The position numbers and the translations under genes were made by a program. Below are positions 19,201 to 30,553 of a DNA stretch of 64,000 nt, in pieces; within the stretch, counting starts at the first letter, position 1, and every line of letters starts with the position of its first letter. The DNA comes from Siphonodentalium dalli (Eukaryota; Mollusca; Scaphopoda; Gadilida; Siphonodentaliidae): the NCBI GenBank assembly GCA_032622095.1, contig CP136069.1, forward strand, positions 2,391,462 to 2,455,461, written 5' to 3'. A model generated the notes under the pieces. It had not been told where the DNA came from. It was given only the letters and a program-made list of their open reading frames with translations, and ran no database searches.

Positions 19201-22200
19201 TAAGGATTTCGACCGATTTGACGGCATGGGTGGGTGGCCCGCCCAAAATACCACATAGAAACACCCCCAACCCCACCCATCACCCCCGGGGGTGCCACCC
19301 CGAGGGGGTGAAAATGGGGTATGGACCATTTTCGAGAACGGTAAGAATTTCGACCGATTTGACGGCATGGGTGGGTGGCCCGCCCCAAATACCACCTAGA
19401 AACACCCCGACCCCCCACCGATCACCCCGGGGGGTGTCACCCCGAGGGGGTGAAAATGGGGTATGGACCATTTTCGAGAACGGTAAGGATTTCGACCGAT
19501 TTGACGGCATGGGCGGGTGGCCCGCCCAAAATACCGCCTAGAAACACCCCGACCCCCACCATCACCCCCGGAGGGTGCCACCCCGAGGGGGTGAAAATGG
19601 GGTTTGGACCATTTTCGAGAACGGTAAGGATTTCGACCGATTTGACGACATGGGTGGGTGGACCGCCCCAAATACCACCTAGAAACACCCCGAACCCCAC
19701 CCATCACCCCCAGGGGGTGTCACCCCGAGGGGTTGAAAATGGGGTATGGACCATTTTCGAGAACGGTAAGGATTTCGACCGATTTGACGGCATGGGTGGG
19801 TGGCCCCGCCCCAAATACCACCTAGAAACATCCGAACCCCACCCATCACCCCCGGGGGGTGTCACCCCGAGGGGGTGAAAATGGGGTATGGACCATTTTC
19901 GAGAACGGTAAGGATTTCGACCGATTCGACGGCATGGGTGGGTGGCCCACCCCAAATACCACCTAGAAACACCCCGACCCCCACCCATCACCCCCAGGGG
20001 GTGCCACCCCGAGGGGGTGAAAATGGGGTATGGACCATTTTCGAGAACGGTAAGGATTTCGACCGATTTGACGGCATGGGTGGGTGGCCCGCCCCAAATA
20101 CCACATAGAAACACCCCGACCCCCCACCCATCACCCCCGGGGGGTGCCACCCCGAGGGGTGAAAATGGGGTATGGACCATTTTCGAGAACGGTAAGAATT
20201 TCGACCGATTTGACGGCATGGGTGGGTGGCCCGCCCCAAATACCACATAGAAACACCCCCCACCCCCACCCATCACCCCCGGGGGTGCCACCCGAGGGGG
20301 TGAAAATGGGGTATGGACCATTTTCGAGAACGGTAAGAATTTCGACCGATTTGACGGCATGGGTGGGTGGCCCGCCCCAAATACCACCTAGAAACACCCC
20401 GACCCCCCACCGATCACCCCGGGGGGTGTCACCCCGAGGGGGTGAAAATGGGGTATGGACCATTTTCGAGAACGGTAAGGATTTCGACCGATTTGACGGC
20501 ATGGGCGGTTGGCCCGCCCCAAATACCACCTAGAAACACCCCGACCCCCACCATCACCCCCGGAGGGTGCCACCCCGAGGGGGTGAAAATGGGGTTTGGA
20601 CCATTTTCGAGAACGGTAAGGATTTCGACCGATTTGACGACATGGGTGGGTGGACCGCCCCAAATACCACCTAGGAACACCCCGAACCCCACCCATCACC
20701 CCCAGGAGGTGTCACCCCGAGGGGGTGAAAATGGGGTATGGACCATTTTCGAGAACGGTAAGGATTTCGACCGATTTGACGGCATGGGTGGGTGGCCCGC
20801 GCCAAATACCACCTAGAAACACCCGAACCCCACCCATCACCCCCGGGGGGTGTCACCCCGAGAGGGTGACAATGGGGTATGGACCATTTTCGAGAACGGT
20901 AAGGATTTCGACCGATTTGACGGCATGGGTGGGTGGCCCGCCCCAAATACCACATAGAAACACCCCGACCCCCACCCATCACCCCCGTGGGGTGTCACCC
21001 CGAGGGGGTGAAAATGGGGTATGGACCATTTTCGAGAACGGTAAGGATTTCGACCGATTCGACGGCATGGGTGGGTGGCCCACCCAAATACCACCTAGAA
21101 ACACCCCGACCCCCACCCATCACCCCAGGGGGTGCCACCCCGAGGGGGTGAAAATGGGGTATGGACCATTTTCGAGAACGGTAAGGATTTCGACCGATTT
21201 GACGGCATGGGTGGGTGGCCCGCCCCAAATACCACCTAGAAACACCCCGACCCCCCACCCATCACCCCCGGGGGTGCCACCCCCGAGGGGTGAAAATAGG
21301 GTATGGACCATTTTCGAGAACGGTAAGGATTTCGACCGATTTGACGGCATGGGTGGGTGGCCCGCCCCAAATACCACATAGAAACACCCCCACCCCACCC
21401 ATCACCCCCGGGGGTGCCACCCCGAGGGGGTGAAAATGGGGTATGGACCATTTTCGAGAACGGTAAGAATTTCGACCGATTTGACGGCATGGGTGGGTGG
21501 CCCGCCCCAAATACCACCTAGAAACACCCCGACCACCCACCGATCACCCCGGGGGTGTCACCCCGAGGGGGTGAAAATGGGGTATGGACCATTTTCGAGA
21601 ACGGTAAGGATTTCGACCGATTTGACGGCATGGGCGGGTGGCCCGCCCCAAATACCACCTAGAAACACCCCGACCCCCACCATCACCCCCGGAGGGTGCC
21701 ACCCCGAGGGGGTGAAAATGGGGTATGGACCATTTTCGAGAACGGTAAGGATTTCGACCGATTTGACGGCATGGGCGGGTGGCCCGCCCCAAATACCACC
21801 TAGAAACACCCCGACCCCACCCATCACCCCCGGAGGGTGCCACCCCCGAGGGGGTGAAAATGGGGTATGGACCATTTTCGAGGACGGTAAGGATTTCGAC
21901 CGATTTGACGGCATGGGTGGGTGGCCCGCCCCAAATACCACATAGAAACACCCCCACCCCACCCATCACCCCCGGGGGTGCCACCCCGAGGGGGTGAAAA
22001 TGGGGTATGGACCATTTTCGAGAACGGTAAGAATTTCGACCGATTTGACGGCATGGGTGGGTGGCCCGCCCCAAATACCACCTAGAAACACCCCGACCCC
22101 CCACCGATCACCCCGGGGGGTGTCACCCCGAGGGGGGTGAAAATGGGGTATGGACCATTTTCGAGAACGGTAAGGATTTCGACCGATTTGACGGCATGGG

Positions 22201-25200
22201 CGGGTGGCCCGCCCCAAATACCACCTAGAAACACCCCGACCCCCACCATCACCCCCGGAGGGTGCCACCCCGAGGGGGTGAAAATGGGGTTTGGACCATT
22301 TTCGAGAACGGTAAGGATTTCGACCGATTTGACGACATGGGTGGGTGGACCGCCCCAAATACCACCTAGAAACACCCCGAACCCCACCCATCACCCCCAG
22401 GGGGTGTCACCCCGAGGGGTTGAAAATGGGGTATGGACCATTTTCGAGAACGGTAAGGATTTCGACCGATTTGACGGCATGGGTGGGTGGCCCGCCCCAA
22501 ATACCAACTAGAAACACCCGAACCCCACCCATCACCCCCGGGGGGTGTCACCCCGAGGGGGTGAAAATGGGGTATGGACCATTTTCGAGAACGGTAAGGA
22601 TTTCGACCGATTCGACGGCATGGGTGGGTGGCCCACCCCAAATACCACCTAGAAACACCCCGACCCCCACCCATCACCCCCAGGGGGTGCCACCCCGAGG
22701 GGGTGAAAATGGGGTATGGACCATTTTCGAGAACGGTAAGGATTTCGACCGATTTGACGGCATGGGTGGGTGGCCCGCCCCAAATACCACCTAGAAACAC
22801 CCCGACCCCCCACCCATCACCCCCGGGGGGTGCCACCCCGAGGGGTGAAAATGGGGTATGGACCATTTTCGAGAACGGTAAGAATTTCGACCGATTTGAC
22901 GGCATGGGTGGGTGGCCCGCCCCAAATACCACATAGAAACACCCCCACCCCCACCCATCACCCCCGGGGGTGCCACCCCGAGGGGGTGAAAATGGGGTAT
23001 GGACCATTTTCGAGAACGGTAAGAATTTCGACCGATTTGACGGCATGGGTGGGTGGCCCGCCCCAAATACCACCTAGAAACACCCCGACCCCCCACCGAT
23101 CACCCCGGGGGGTGTCACCCCGAGGGGGTGAAAATGGGGTATGGACCATTTTCGAGAACGGTAAGGATTTCGACCGATTTGACGGCATGGGCGGGTGGCC
23201 CGCCCCAAATACCACCTAGAAACACCCCGACCCCACCATCACCCCCGGAGGGTGCCACCCCGAGGGGGTGAAAATGGGGTTTGGACCATTTTCGAGAACG
23301 GTAAGGATTTCGACCGATTTGACGACATGGGTGGGTGGACCGCCCCAAATACCACCTAGAAACACCCCGAACCCCACCATCACCCCCAGGGGGTGTCACC
23401 CCGAGGGGGTGAAAATGGGGTATGGACCATTTTCGAGAACGGTAAGGATTTCGACCGATTTGACGGCATGGGTGGGTGGCCCGCCCCAAATACCACCTAG
23501 AAACACCCGAACCCCACCCATCACCCCCGGGGGGTGTCACCCCGAGGGGGTGACAATGGGGTATGGACCATTTTCGAGAACGGTAAGGATTTCGACCGAT
23601 TTGACGGCATGGGTGGGTGGCCCGCCCCAAATACCACATAGAAACACCCCGACCCCCACCCATCACCCCCGTGGGGTGTCACCCCGAGGGGGTGAAAATG
23701 GGGTATGGACCATTTTCGAGAACGGTAAGGATTTCGACCGATTCGACGGCATGGGTGGGTGGCCCACCCAAATACCACCTAGAAACACCCCGACCCCCAC
23801 CCATCACCCCAGGGGGTGCCACCCCGAGGGGGTGAAAATGGGGTATGGACCATTTTCGAGAACGGTAAGGATTTCGACCGATTTGACGGCATGGGTGGGT
23901 GGCCCGCCCCAAATACCACCTAGAAACACCCCGACCCCCCACCCATCACCCCCGGGGGTGCCACCCCGAGGGGTGAAAATAGGGTATGGACCATTTTCGA
24001 GAACGGTAAGGATTTCGACCGATTTGACGGCATGGGTGGGTGGCCCGCCCCAAATACCACATAGAAACACCCCCACCCCACCCATCACCCCCGGGGGTGC
24101 CACCCCGAGGGGGTGAAAATGGGGTATGGACCATTTTCGAGAACGGTAAGAATTTCGACCGATTTGACGGCATGGGTGGGTGGCCCGCCCCAAATACCAC
24201 CTAGAAACACCCCGACCACCCACCGATCACCCCGGGGGTGTCACCCCGAGGGGGTGAAAATGGGGTATGGACCATTTTCGAGAACGGTAAGGATTTCGAC
24301 CGATTTGACGGCATGGGCGGGTGGCCCGCCCCAAATACCACCTAGAAACACCCCGACCCCCACCATCACCCCCGGAGGGTGCCACCCCGAGGGGGTGAAA
24401 ATGGGGTATGGACCATTTTCGAGAACGGTAAGGATTTCGACCGATTTGACGGCATGGGCGGGTGGCCCGCCCCAAATACCACCTAGAAACACCCCGACCC
24501 CACCCATCACCCCCGGAGGGTGCCACCCCGAGGGGGGTGAAAATGGGGTATGGACCATTTTCGAGGACGGTAAGGATTTCGACCGATTTGACGGCATGGG
24601 TGGGTGGCCCGCCCCAAATACCACATAGAAACACCCCCACCCCACCCATCACCCCCGGGGGTGCCACCCCGAGGGGGTGAAAATGGGGTATGGACCATTT
24701 TCGAGAACGGTAAGAATTTCGACCGATTTGACGGCATGGGTGGGTGGCCCGCCCCAAATACCACCTAGAAACACCCCGACCCCCCCACCGATCACCCCGG
24801 GGGGTGTCACCCCCGAGGGGGTGAAAATGGGGTATGGACCATTTTCGAGAACGGTAAGGATTTCGACCGATTTGACGGCATGGGCGGGTGGCCCGCCCCA
24901 AATACCACCTAGAAACACCCCGACCCCCACCATCACCCCCGGAGGGTGCCACCCCGAGGGGGTGAAAATGGGGTTTGGACCATTTTCGAGAACGGTAAGG
25001 ATTTCGACCGATTTGACGACATGGGTGGGTGGACCGCCCCAAATACCACCTAGAAACACCCCGAACCCCACCCATCACCCCCAGGGGGTGTCACCCCGAG
25101 GGGTTGAAAATGGGGTATGGACCATTTTCGAGAACGGTAAGGATTTCGACCGATTCGACGGCATGGGTGGGTGGCCCACCCCAAATACCACCTAGAAACA

Positions 25201-26345
25201 CCCGAACCCCACCCATCACCCCCGTGGGGTGTCACCTAGAGGGGGGTGAAAATGGGGTATGGACCATTTTCGAGAACGGTAAGGATTTCGACCGATTCGA
25301 CGGCATGGGTGGGTGGCCCACCCCAAATACCACCTAGAAACACCCGAACCCCACCCATCACCCCCGGGGGTGTCACCCCCGAGGGGGTGACAATGGGGTA
25401 TGGACCATTTTCGAGAACGGTAAGGATTTCGACCGATTTGACGGCATGGGTGGGTGGCCCGCCCCAAATACCACATAGAAACACCCCGACCGCCACCCAT
25501 CACCCCCGTGGGGTGTCACCCCGAGGGGGTGAAAATGGGGTATGGACCATTTTCGAGAACGGTAAGGATTTCGACCGATTCGACGGCATGGGTGGGTGGC
25601 CCACCCCAAATACCACCTAGAAACACCGCGACCCCCACCCATCACCCCCAGGGGTTGCCACCCCGAGGGGGTTAAAATGGGGTATGGACCATTTTCGAGA
25701 ACGGTAAGGATTTCGACCGATTTGACGGCATGGGTGGGTGGCCCGCCCCAAATACCACCTAGAAACACCCCGACCCCCCACCCATCACTCCCGGGGGGTG
25801 CCACCCCGAGGGGTGAAAATGGGGTATGGACCATTTTCGAGAACGGTAAGGATTTCGACCGATTTGACGGCATGGGTGGGTGGCCCGCCCCAAATACCAC
25901 CTAGAAACACCCCGACCCCCACCCATCACCCCAGGGGGGTGTCACCCCGAGGGGGTGAAATGGGGTATGGACCATTTTCGAGAACGGTAAGGATTTCGAC
26001 CGATTCGACGGCATGGGTGGATGGCCCGCCCCAAATACCACCTAGAAACACCCCGACCCCCACCCATCACCCCCGGGGGGTGCCACCCGAGGGGGTGAAA
26101 ATGGGGTTTGGACCATTTTCGAGAACGGTAAGGATTTCGACCGATTTGACGGCATGGGTGGGTGGCCCGCCCCAAATACCACCTGGAAACACCCCGATCC
26201 CCACCCATCACCCCCGGGGGGTGCCACCAACGACGGGGTGAAAATGTGGTATGGACCATTTTCGAGAACGGTAAGGATTTCGACCGATTTGACGGCATGG
26301 GTGGGTGGCCCGCCCCAAATACCACCTAGAAACACCACGACCCCC
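16224..26345 (+). repeat. 142-bp satellite, about 71 direct copies
   Basis: Unit: ATGGGGTATGGACCATTTTC, GAGAACGGTAAGGATTTCGA, CCGATTTGACGGCATGGGTG, GGTGGCCCGCCCCAAATACC, ACCTAGAAACACCCCGACCC, then a C/G-rich tail with two palindromes (CACCCCCGGGGGTG and CACCCCGAGGGGGTG). Unit length varies 140-143 bp, mostly in the C and G runs, so the frame changes from unit to unit. Confidence 0.95.
19420..24800 (+). repeat. higher-order repeat of ~2,684 bp (19 monomers)
   Basis: Rare variants recur at one offset: AAAATAGGG at 21293 and 23977 (2,684), CGAGGACGG near 21880 and 24563 (2,683), GGGTGACAATGGGG near 20865 and 23550, GGCCCACCCAAATACC near 21078 and 23762. Two adjacent higher-order units therefore cover about 19.4-24.8 kb. 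Confidence 0.8.
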
Positions 26346-26351
26346 CCCCCA

Positions 26352-28068
26352 CGTGTTATAATTGGGCGTGGCACTTTTTCAGTGCAGCGTGTGCTATAAG
26401 TGGGTGTGGCACTTTTTCAGTGCAACGTATGTTATAAGTGGGCGTGGCACTTTTTTATTTCAGCGTGTGTTATAACTGGGCGTGGCACTTTTTCAGTGCA
26501 GCGTGTGCTATAAGTGGGTGTGGCACTTTTTAAGTGCAACGTGTGTTATAAGTGGGTGTGGCACTTTTTAAGTGCAGCGTGTGCTATAAGTGGGTGTGGC
26601 ACTTTTTCAGTGCAACGTATGTTATAAGTGAGCGTGGCACTTTTTTTTATTTCAGCGTGTGTTATAAGTGGGCGTGGCACATTTTTAGTGCAGCGTGTGC
26701 TATAAGTGGGCGGGGCACTTTTTTAAGTGCAGCGTGTGTTATAAGTGGGCGTGGCACTTTTTAAGTGCAGCGTGTGTTATAAGTGGGCGTGGCACCTTTT
26801 TTATGCAGCGTGTGTTATAAGTGAGCGTGGCATTTTTTAAGTGCAGGGTGTGTTCTACGTGGGCGTGGCACTTTTTATGTGCAGTGTGTTATAAGTGGGC
26901 CTGGCACTTTTTTAATGCAGCGTGTGTTATAAGTGGGCGTGGCACTTTTTAGTGCAGCGTTTGTTATAAGTGGGCGTGGCACCTTTTCAATGCAGCGTGT
27001 GTTATAAGTGGGCGTGGTACTTTTTCAATGCAGCGTATGTTATAAGTGGGCGTGGCATTTTTTTAGTGCATAGTGTATTATAAGTGGGCGTGGCACTTTT
27101 TAGTGCAGTGTGTGCTATAAGTTGGCGTGGCACTTTTCAGTGCAGCGTGTGTTATAAGTGGGCGTGGTACTTTTTCAGTGCAGCGTATGTTATAAGTGGG
27201 CGTGGCATTTTGTCAGTGCATCGTGTGTTATAAGTGGGCGTGGCACCTTTTAAGTACAGCGTGTGTTATAAGTGGGCGTGGCACTTTTTAAATGCAGTGT
27301 GTGTTATAAGTGGGTGTGGCACTATTTCAGTGCAACGTATGTTATAAGTGGGCGTGGCACTTTTATTTCAGCGTGTGTTATAAGTGGGCGTGGCACTTCT
27401 TCAGTTCAGCGTGTGCTATAAGTGGGTGTGGCACCTTTTCAGTGCAACGTATGTTATATGTGGGCGTGGCACTTTTTTATTTCAGCGTGTGTTATAAGTG
27501 GGTGTGGCACTTTTTCAGTGCAACGTGTGCTATAAGTGGGCGTGGCATTTTTTAAGTGCAGTGTGTGTTATAAGTGGGCGTGGCACTTTTTAAGTGCAGC
27601 GTGTGTTATAAGTGGGCGTGGCACTTTTTCAGTGCAACGTATGTTATATGTGGGCGTGGCACTTTTTTATTTCAGCGTGTGTTATAAGTGAGCGTGGCAC
27701 TTTTTTTATTTCAGTGTGTGTTATAAGTGGGCGTGGCACTTTTTCAGTGCAGCGTGCGCTATAAGTGGGCGTGGCACCTTTTCAGTTCAGCGTGTGTTAT
27801 ATGTGGGCGTAGCACTTTTTAAATGCAGCGTGTGTTATAAGTGGGCGTGGCACTTTTTTGATGCAGCGTGTGTTATAAGTGGGCGTGACACTTTTTAGTG
27901 CAGCGTGTGTTATAAGTGGGCGTGGCATCTTTTCAATGCAGCGTGTGTTATAAGTGGGCAATGCACTTTTTTAATGCAGCGTATGTTATAAGTGGGCGTG
28001 GCATTTTTTCAGTGCAGCGTGTGTTATAAGTGGGCGTGGCATTTTTTCAGTGCAGCGTGTGTTATAAG
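26352..28068 (+). repeat. 39-bp satellite, about 43 direct copies
   Basis: Unit GTGTTATAAGTGGGCGTGGC then ACTTTTTCAGTGCAGC, 38-41 bp. Each has a GTGGGCGTGGC box and a small hairpin GCACTTTTTCAGTGC. Confidence 0.9.
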
Positions 28069-28073
28069 TGTGT
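28069..28073. other. centre of the large palindrome
   Basis: CGTGTGTTATAA on the left and TTATAACACACG on the right, separated by three bases, mark the strand switch between the direct and inverted 39-bp arrays. Confidence 0.85.
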
Positions 28074-28753
28074 TATAACACACGCTGAACTAAAAAAGTG
28101 CCTCGCCCACTTATAACACAAGCTGAACTGAAAAAGTGCCACGCCCACTTATAACACACGCGGCACTAAAAAAGTGCCATGCCCACTTATAACACACGCT
28201 GCACTACAAAAATGCCACGCCCGCTTATAACACACGCTGCTCTGAAAAAGTGCCACGCCCACTTATAACACACGCTGCACTGAAAAGTGCCACACCCACT
28301 TATAACACACGCTGCACTAAAAAAGTGCCACGCCCACTTATAACACACGCTGCGCTGAAAAAGTGTCACGCCCACTTTTAACACCCGCTGCACTTAAAAA
28401 GTGCCACGCCCACTTATAACACACGCTGCACTGAAAAAGTGCCACGCCCAATTATAACACACGATGCAATTAAAAAGTGCCACGCCCACTTATAACACAC
28501 GCTGCATTAAAAAAGTGCCACGCCAACGTATAACACACGCTGCACTAATAACACACGCCCACTTATAACACACGCTGGACTAAAAAAGTGTCACGCCCAT
28601 TGTAACACACGCTGCACTGAAAAAGTGCCACGCCCGCTTATAACACACGCCCACTTATAACACACGCTGGATTAAAAAGTGCCACGCCGACTTATGCACA
28701 CACTGCACGGAAAAAGTGCCACGCCCGCTTATAACACACGCTGCACTGAAAAA
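28074..28753 (-). repeat. 39-bp satellite, inverted, about 17 copies
   Basis: Same unit as 26352-28068 on the opposite strand (GTGCCACGCCCACTTATAAC, ACACGCTGCAC). More irregular than the left array, with shortened units near 28530-28740. Confidence 0.9.
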
Positions 28754-29900
28754 TCGGTCGAAATCCTTTCCGTTCTCGAAAATGGTCCATACCCCATTTT
28801 CACCCCCTCGGTGTGGCACCCCCCGGGTGATGGGTGGGGGTCGGGGTGTTTCTAGGTGGTATTTGGGCGGGCCACCCACCCATGCCGTCAAATCGGTCGA
28901 AATCCTTACCGTTCTCGAAAATGGTCCATACCCCATTTTCACCCCCCTCGGGGTGACAGCCCCCGGGGGTGATGGGTGGGGGGTTGGGGTGTTTCTAGGT
29001 GGTATTTGGGGCGGGCCACCCACCCATGCCGTCAAATCGGTCGAAATCCTTACCGTTCTCGAAAACGGTCCATACCCCATTTTCACCCCCTCGGGGTGGC
29101 ACCCCCCCCCCCGGGGGTGATGGGTGGGGGTCGGGGTGTTTCTAGGTGGTATTTGGGGCGGGCCACCCACCCATGCCGTCAAATCGGTCGAAATCCTTAC
29201 CGTTCTCGAAAATGGTCCATACCCCATTTTCACCCCCTCGTGGTGGCACCCCCCGGGGGTGATGGTGGGGGGGGTCGGGGTGTTTCTAGGTGGTATTTGG
29301 GGCGGGCCACCCACCCATGCCGTCAAATCTGTCGAAATCCTTACCGTTCTCGAAAATGGTCCATACCCCATTTTCACCCCCTCGGTGTGGCACACCCGGG
29401 GGTGGTGGGTGTGGGGTCGGGGTGTTTCTAGGTGGTATTTGGGGCGGGCCACCCACCCATGCCGTCAAATCGGTCGAAATCCTTACCGTTCTCGAAAACG
29501 GTCCATACCCCATTTTCACCCCCTCGGGGTGGCACCCCCGGGGGTGATGGGTGTGGGGTCGGGGTGTTTCTAGGTGGTATATGGGGCGGGCCACCCACCC
29601 ATGCCGTCAAATCGGTCGAAATCCTTACCGTTCTCGAAAACGGTCCATACCCCATTTTCACCCCCTCGGGGTGACACCCCCGGGGGTGATGGGTGGGGGG
29701 TCGGGGTGTTTCTAGGTGGTATTTGGGGCGGGCCACCCACCCATGCCGTCAAATCGGTCGAAATCCTTACCGTTCTCGAAAATGGTCCATACCCCATTTT
29801 CACCCCCTCGGGGTGACACCCCCGGGGGTGATGGGTGGGGGGTCGGGGTGTTTCTAGGTGGTATTTGGGGCGGGCCACCCACCCATGCCGTCAAATCGGT
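28754..29900 (-). repeat. 142-bp satellite, inverted, 8 copies
   Basis: Same monomer as 16224-26345 in reverse (GGTCGAAATCCTTACCGTTC, CCACCCACCCATGCCGTCAA). Eight copies against about 71 in the other arm. Confidence 0.95.
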
Positions 29901-29958
29901 CGAAAGCGACATTTTTGAAAATAAGGAATAGGGAATTAGTTCCAATTGTCATGTCTGT

Positions 29959-30145
29959 AGTCTCGCCAAACAACTGGGATTTTGTTTAGTCCTCTGCTAT
30001 AATTATTTGTTTGTGATCGGAGTGAAATATCAACGGAATTTAATTCGGCTTTGAGTCTGACTGACAGCGCAATTCCGCATCCTTGATAGTTGGACCAATA
30101 TTAATAGCAGACGACTAAACAAAATTCCCGTTGTTTGGTGAGACT
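29959..30145. repeat. 187-bp inner foldback in the right terminus
   Basis: Inverted ends AGTCTCGCCAAACAACTGGG and CCGTTGTTTGGTGAGACT, followed by TTTTGTTTAGTC on one side and GACTAAACAAAA on the other. The left terminus of the 14.2 kb element keeps only AGTCTCGCC at the matching place, so this segment is present in one arm only. Confidence 0.75.
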
Positions 30146-30237
30146 TTGAGATCCTGGGTGTCTTTTTGACAGTTTAAGAGATCCTGGGTGTCTTTTTGAC
30201 AGAAACCACGCGACAATGACCTATTCAGCATTAATAA

Positions 30238-30553
30238 TGAACAATATTCACAAATATGTATATATATTGTATTCTAATGCAATTTCATTATTTGCTGGTC
30301 GCTGGTCAATTATATGACATAAAAAGGGAATATAATGACGTAGCAAATTGGTGGACGAGACCACTCTGCACATTAATACATAATATATACACCAGGATAT
30401 ATACTCTATCTTGTTGTAGAAACAAACATACACAAGTGCATATAATTTATTATTATGAACGGGAAAATACGAGTCGACGAGTTCTCTTCAAAATTCCATG
30501 TGCACATATTTGTATTTTGGCTCAAATACTCTCATACAACTGTATATACAAGT
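30238..30553. other. unassigned AT-rich spacer
   Basis: Lies between the right target-site copy of the large element and the 53-bp satellite. No gene or repeat recognised. Confidence 0.5.

Larger units (their letters stand above)
16044..30230. mobile_element. 14.2 kb foldback (inverted-repeat) element made of satellites
   Basis: Left end TGCTGAATAGGTCATTGTCG at 16044, right end the inverted copy finishing at 30230. The ends are flanked by TTAATAA (16037-16043 and 30231-30237). Both ~180-bp termini contain GACACCCAGGATCTC units (three left, two right), ACATGACAATTGGAACT and AAAATGTCGCTTTCGACC, then pass directly into the 142-bp satellite. The interior is a lopsided palindrome: 142-bp array, 39-bp array, flip at 28070, 39-bp array inverted, 142-bp array inverted. 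No transposase. Long inverted repeats with internal tandem units and 7-9-bp target duplications are the architecture of Drosophila Foldback/Galileo elements; relationship to those is only an analogy. Confidence 0.8.

Noticed and set aside
16195-29945. Dozens of frames of 60-283 codons on both strands (PPRNTPTPTHHP-type peptides)
   Set aside because: They follow the 142-bp satellite in every frame and strand; the unit is not a multiple of three and the frame shifts between units.
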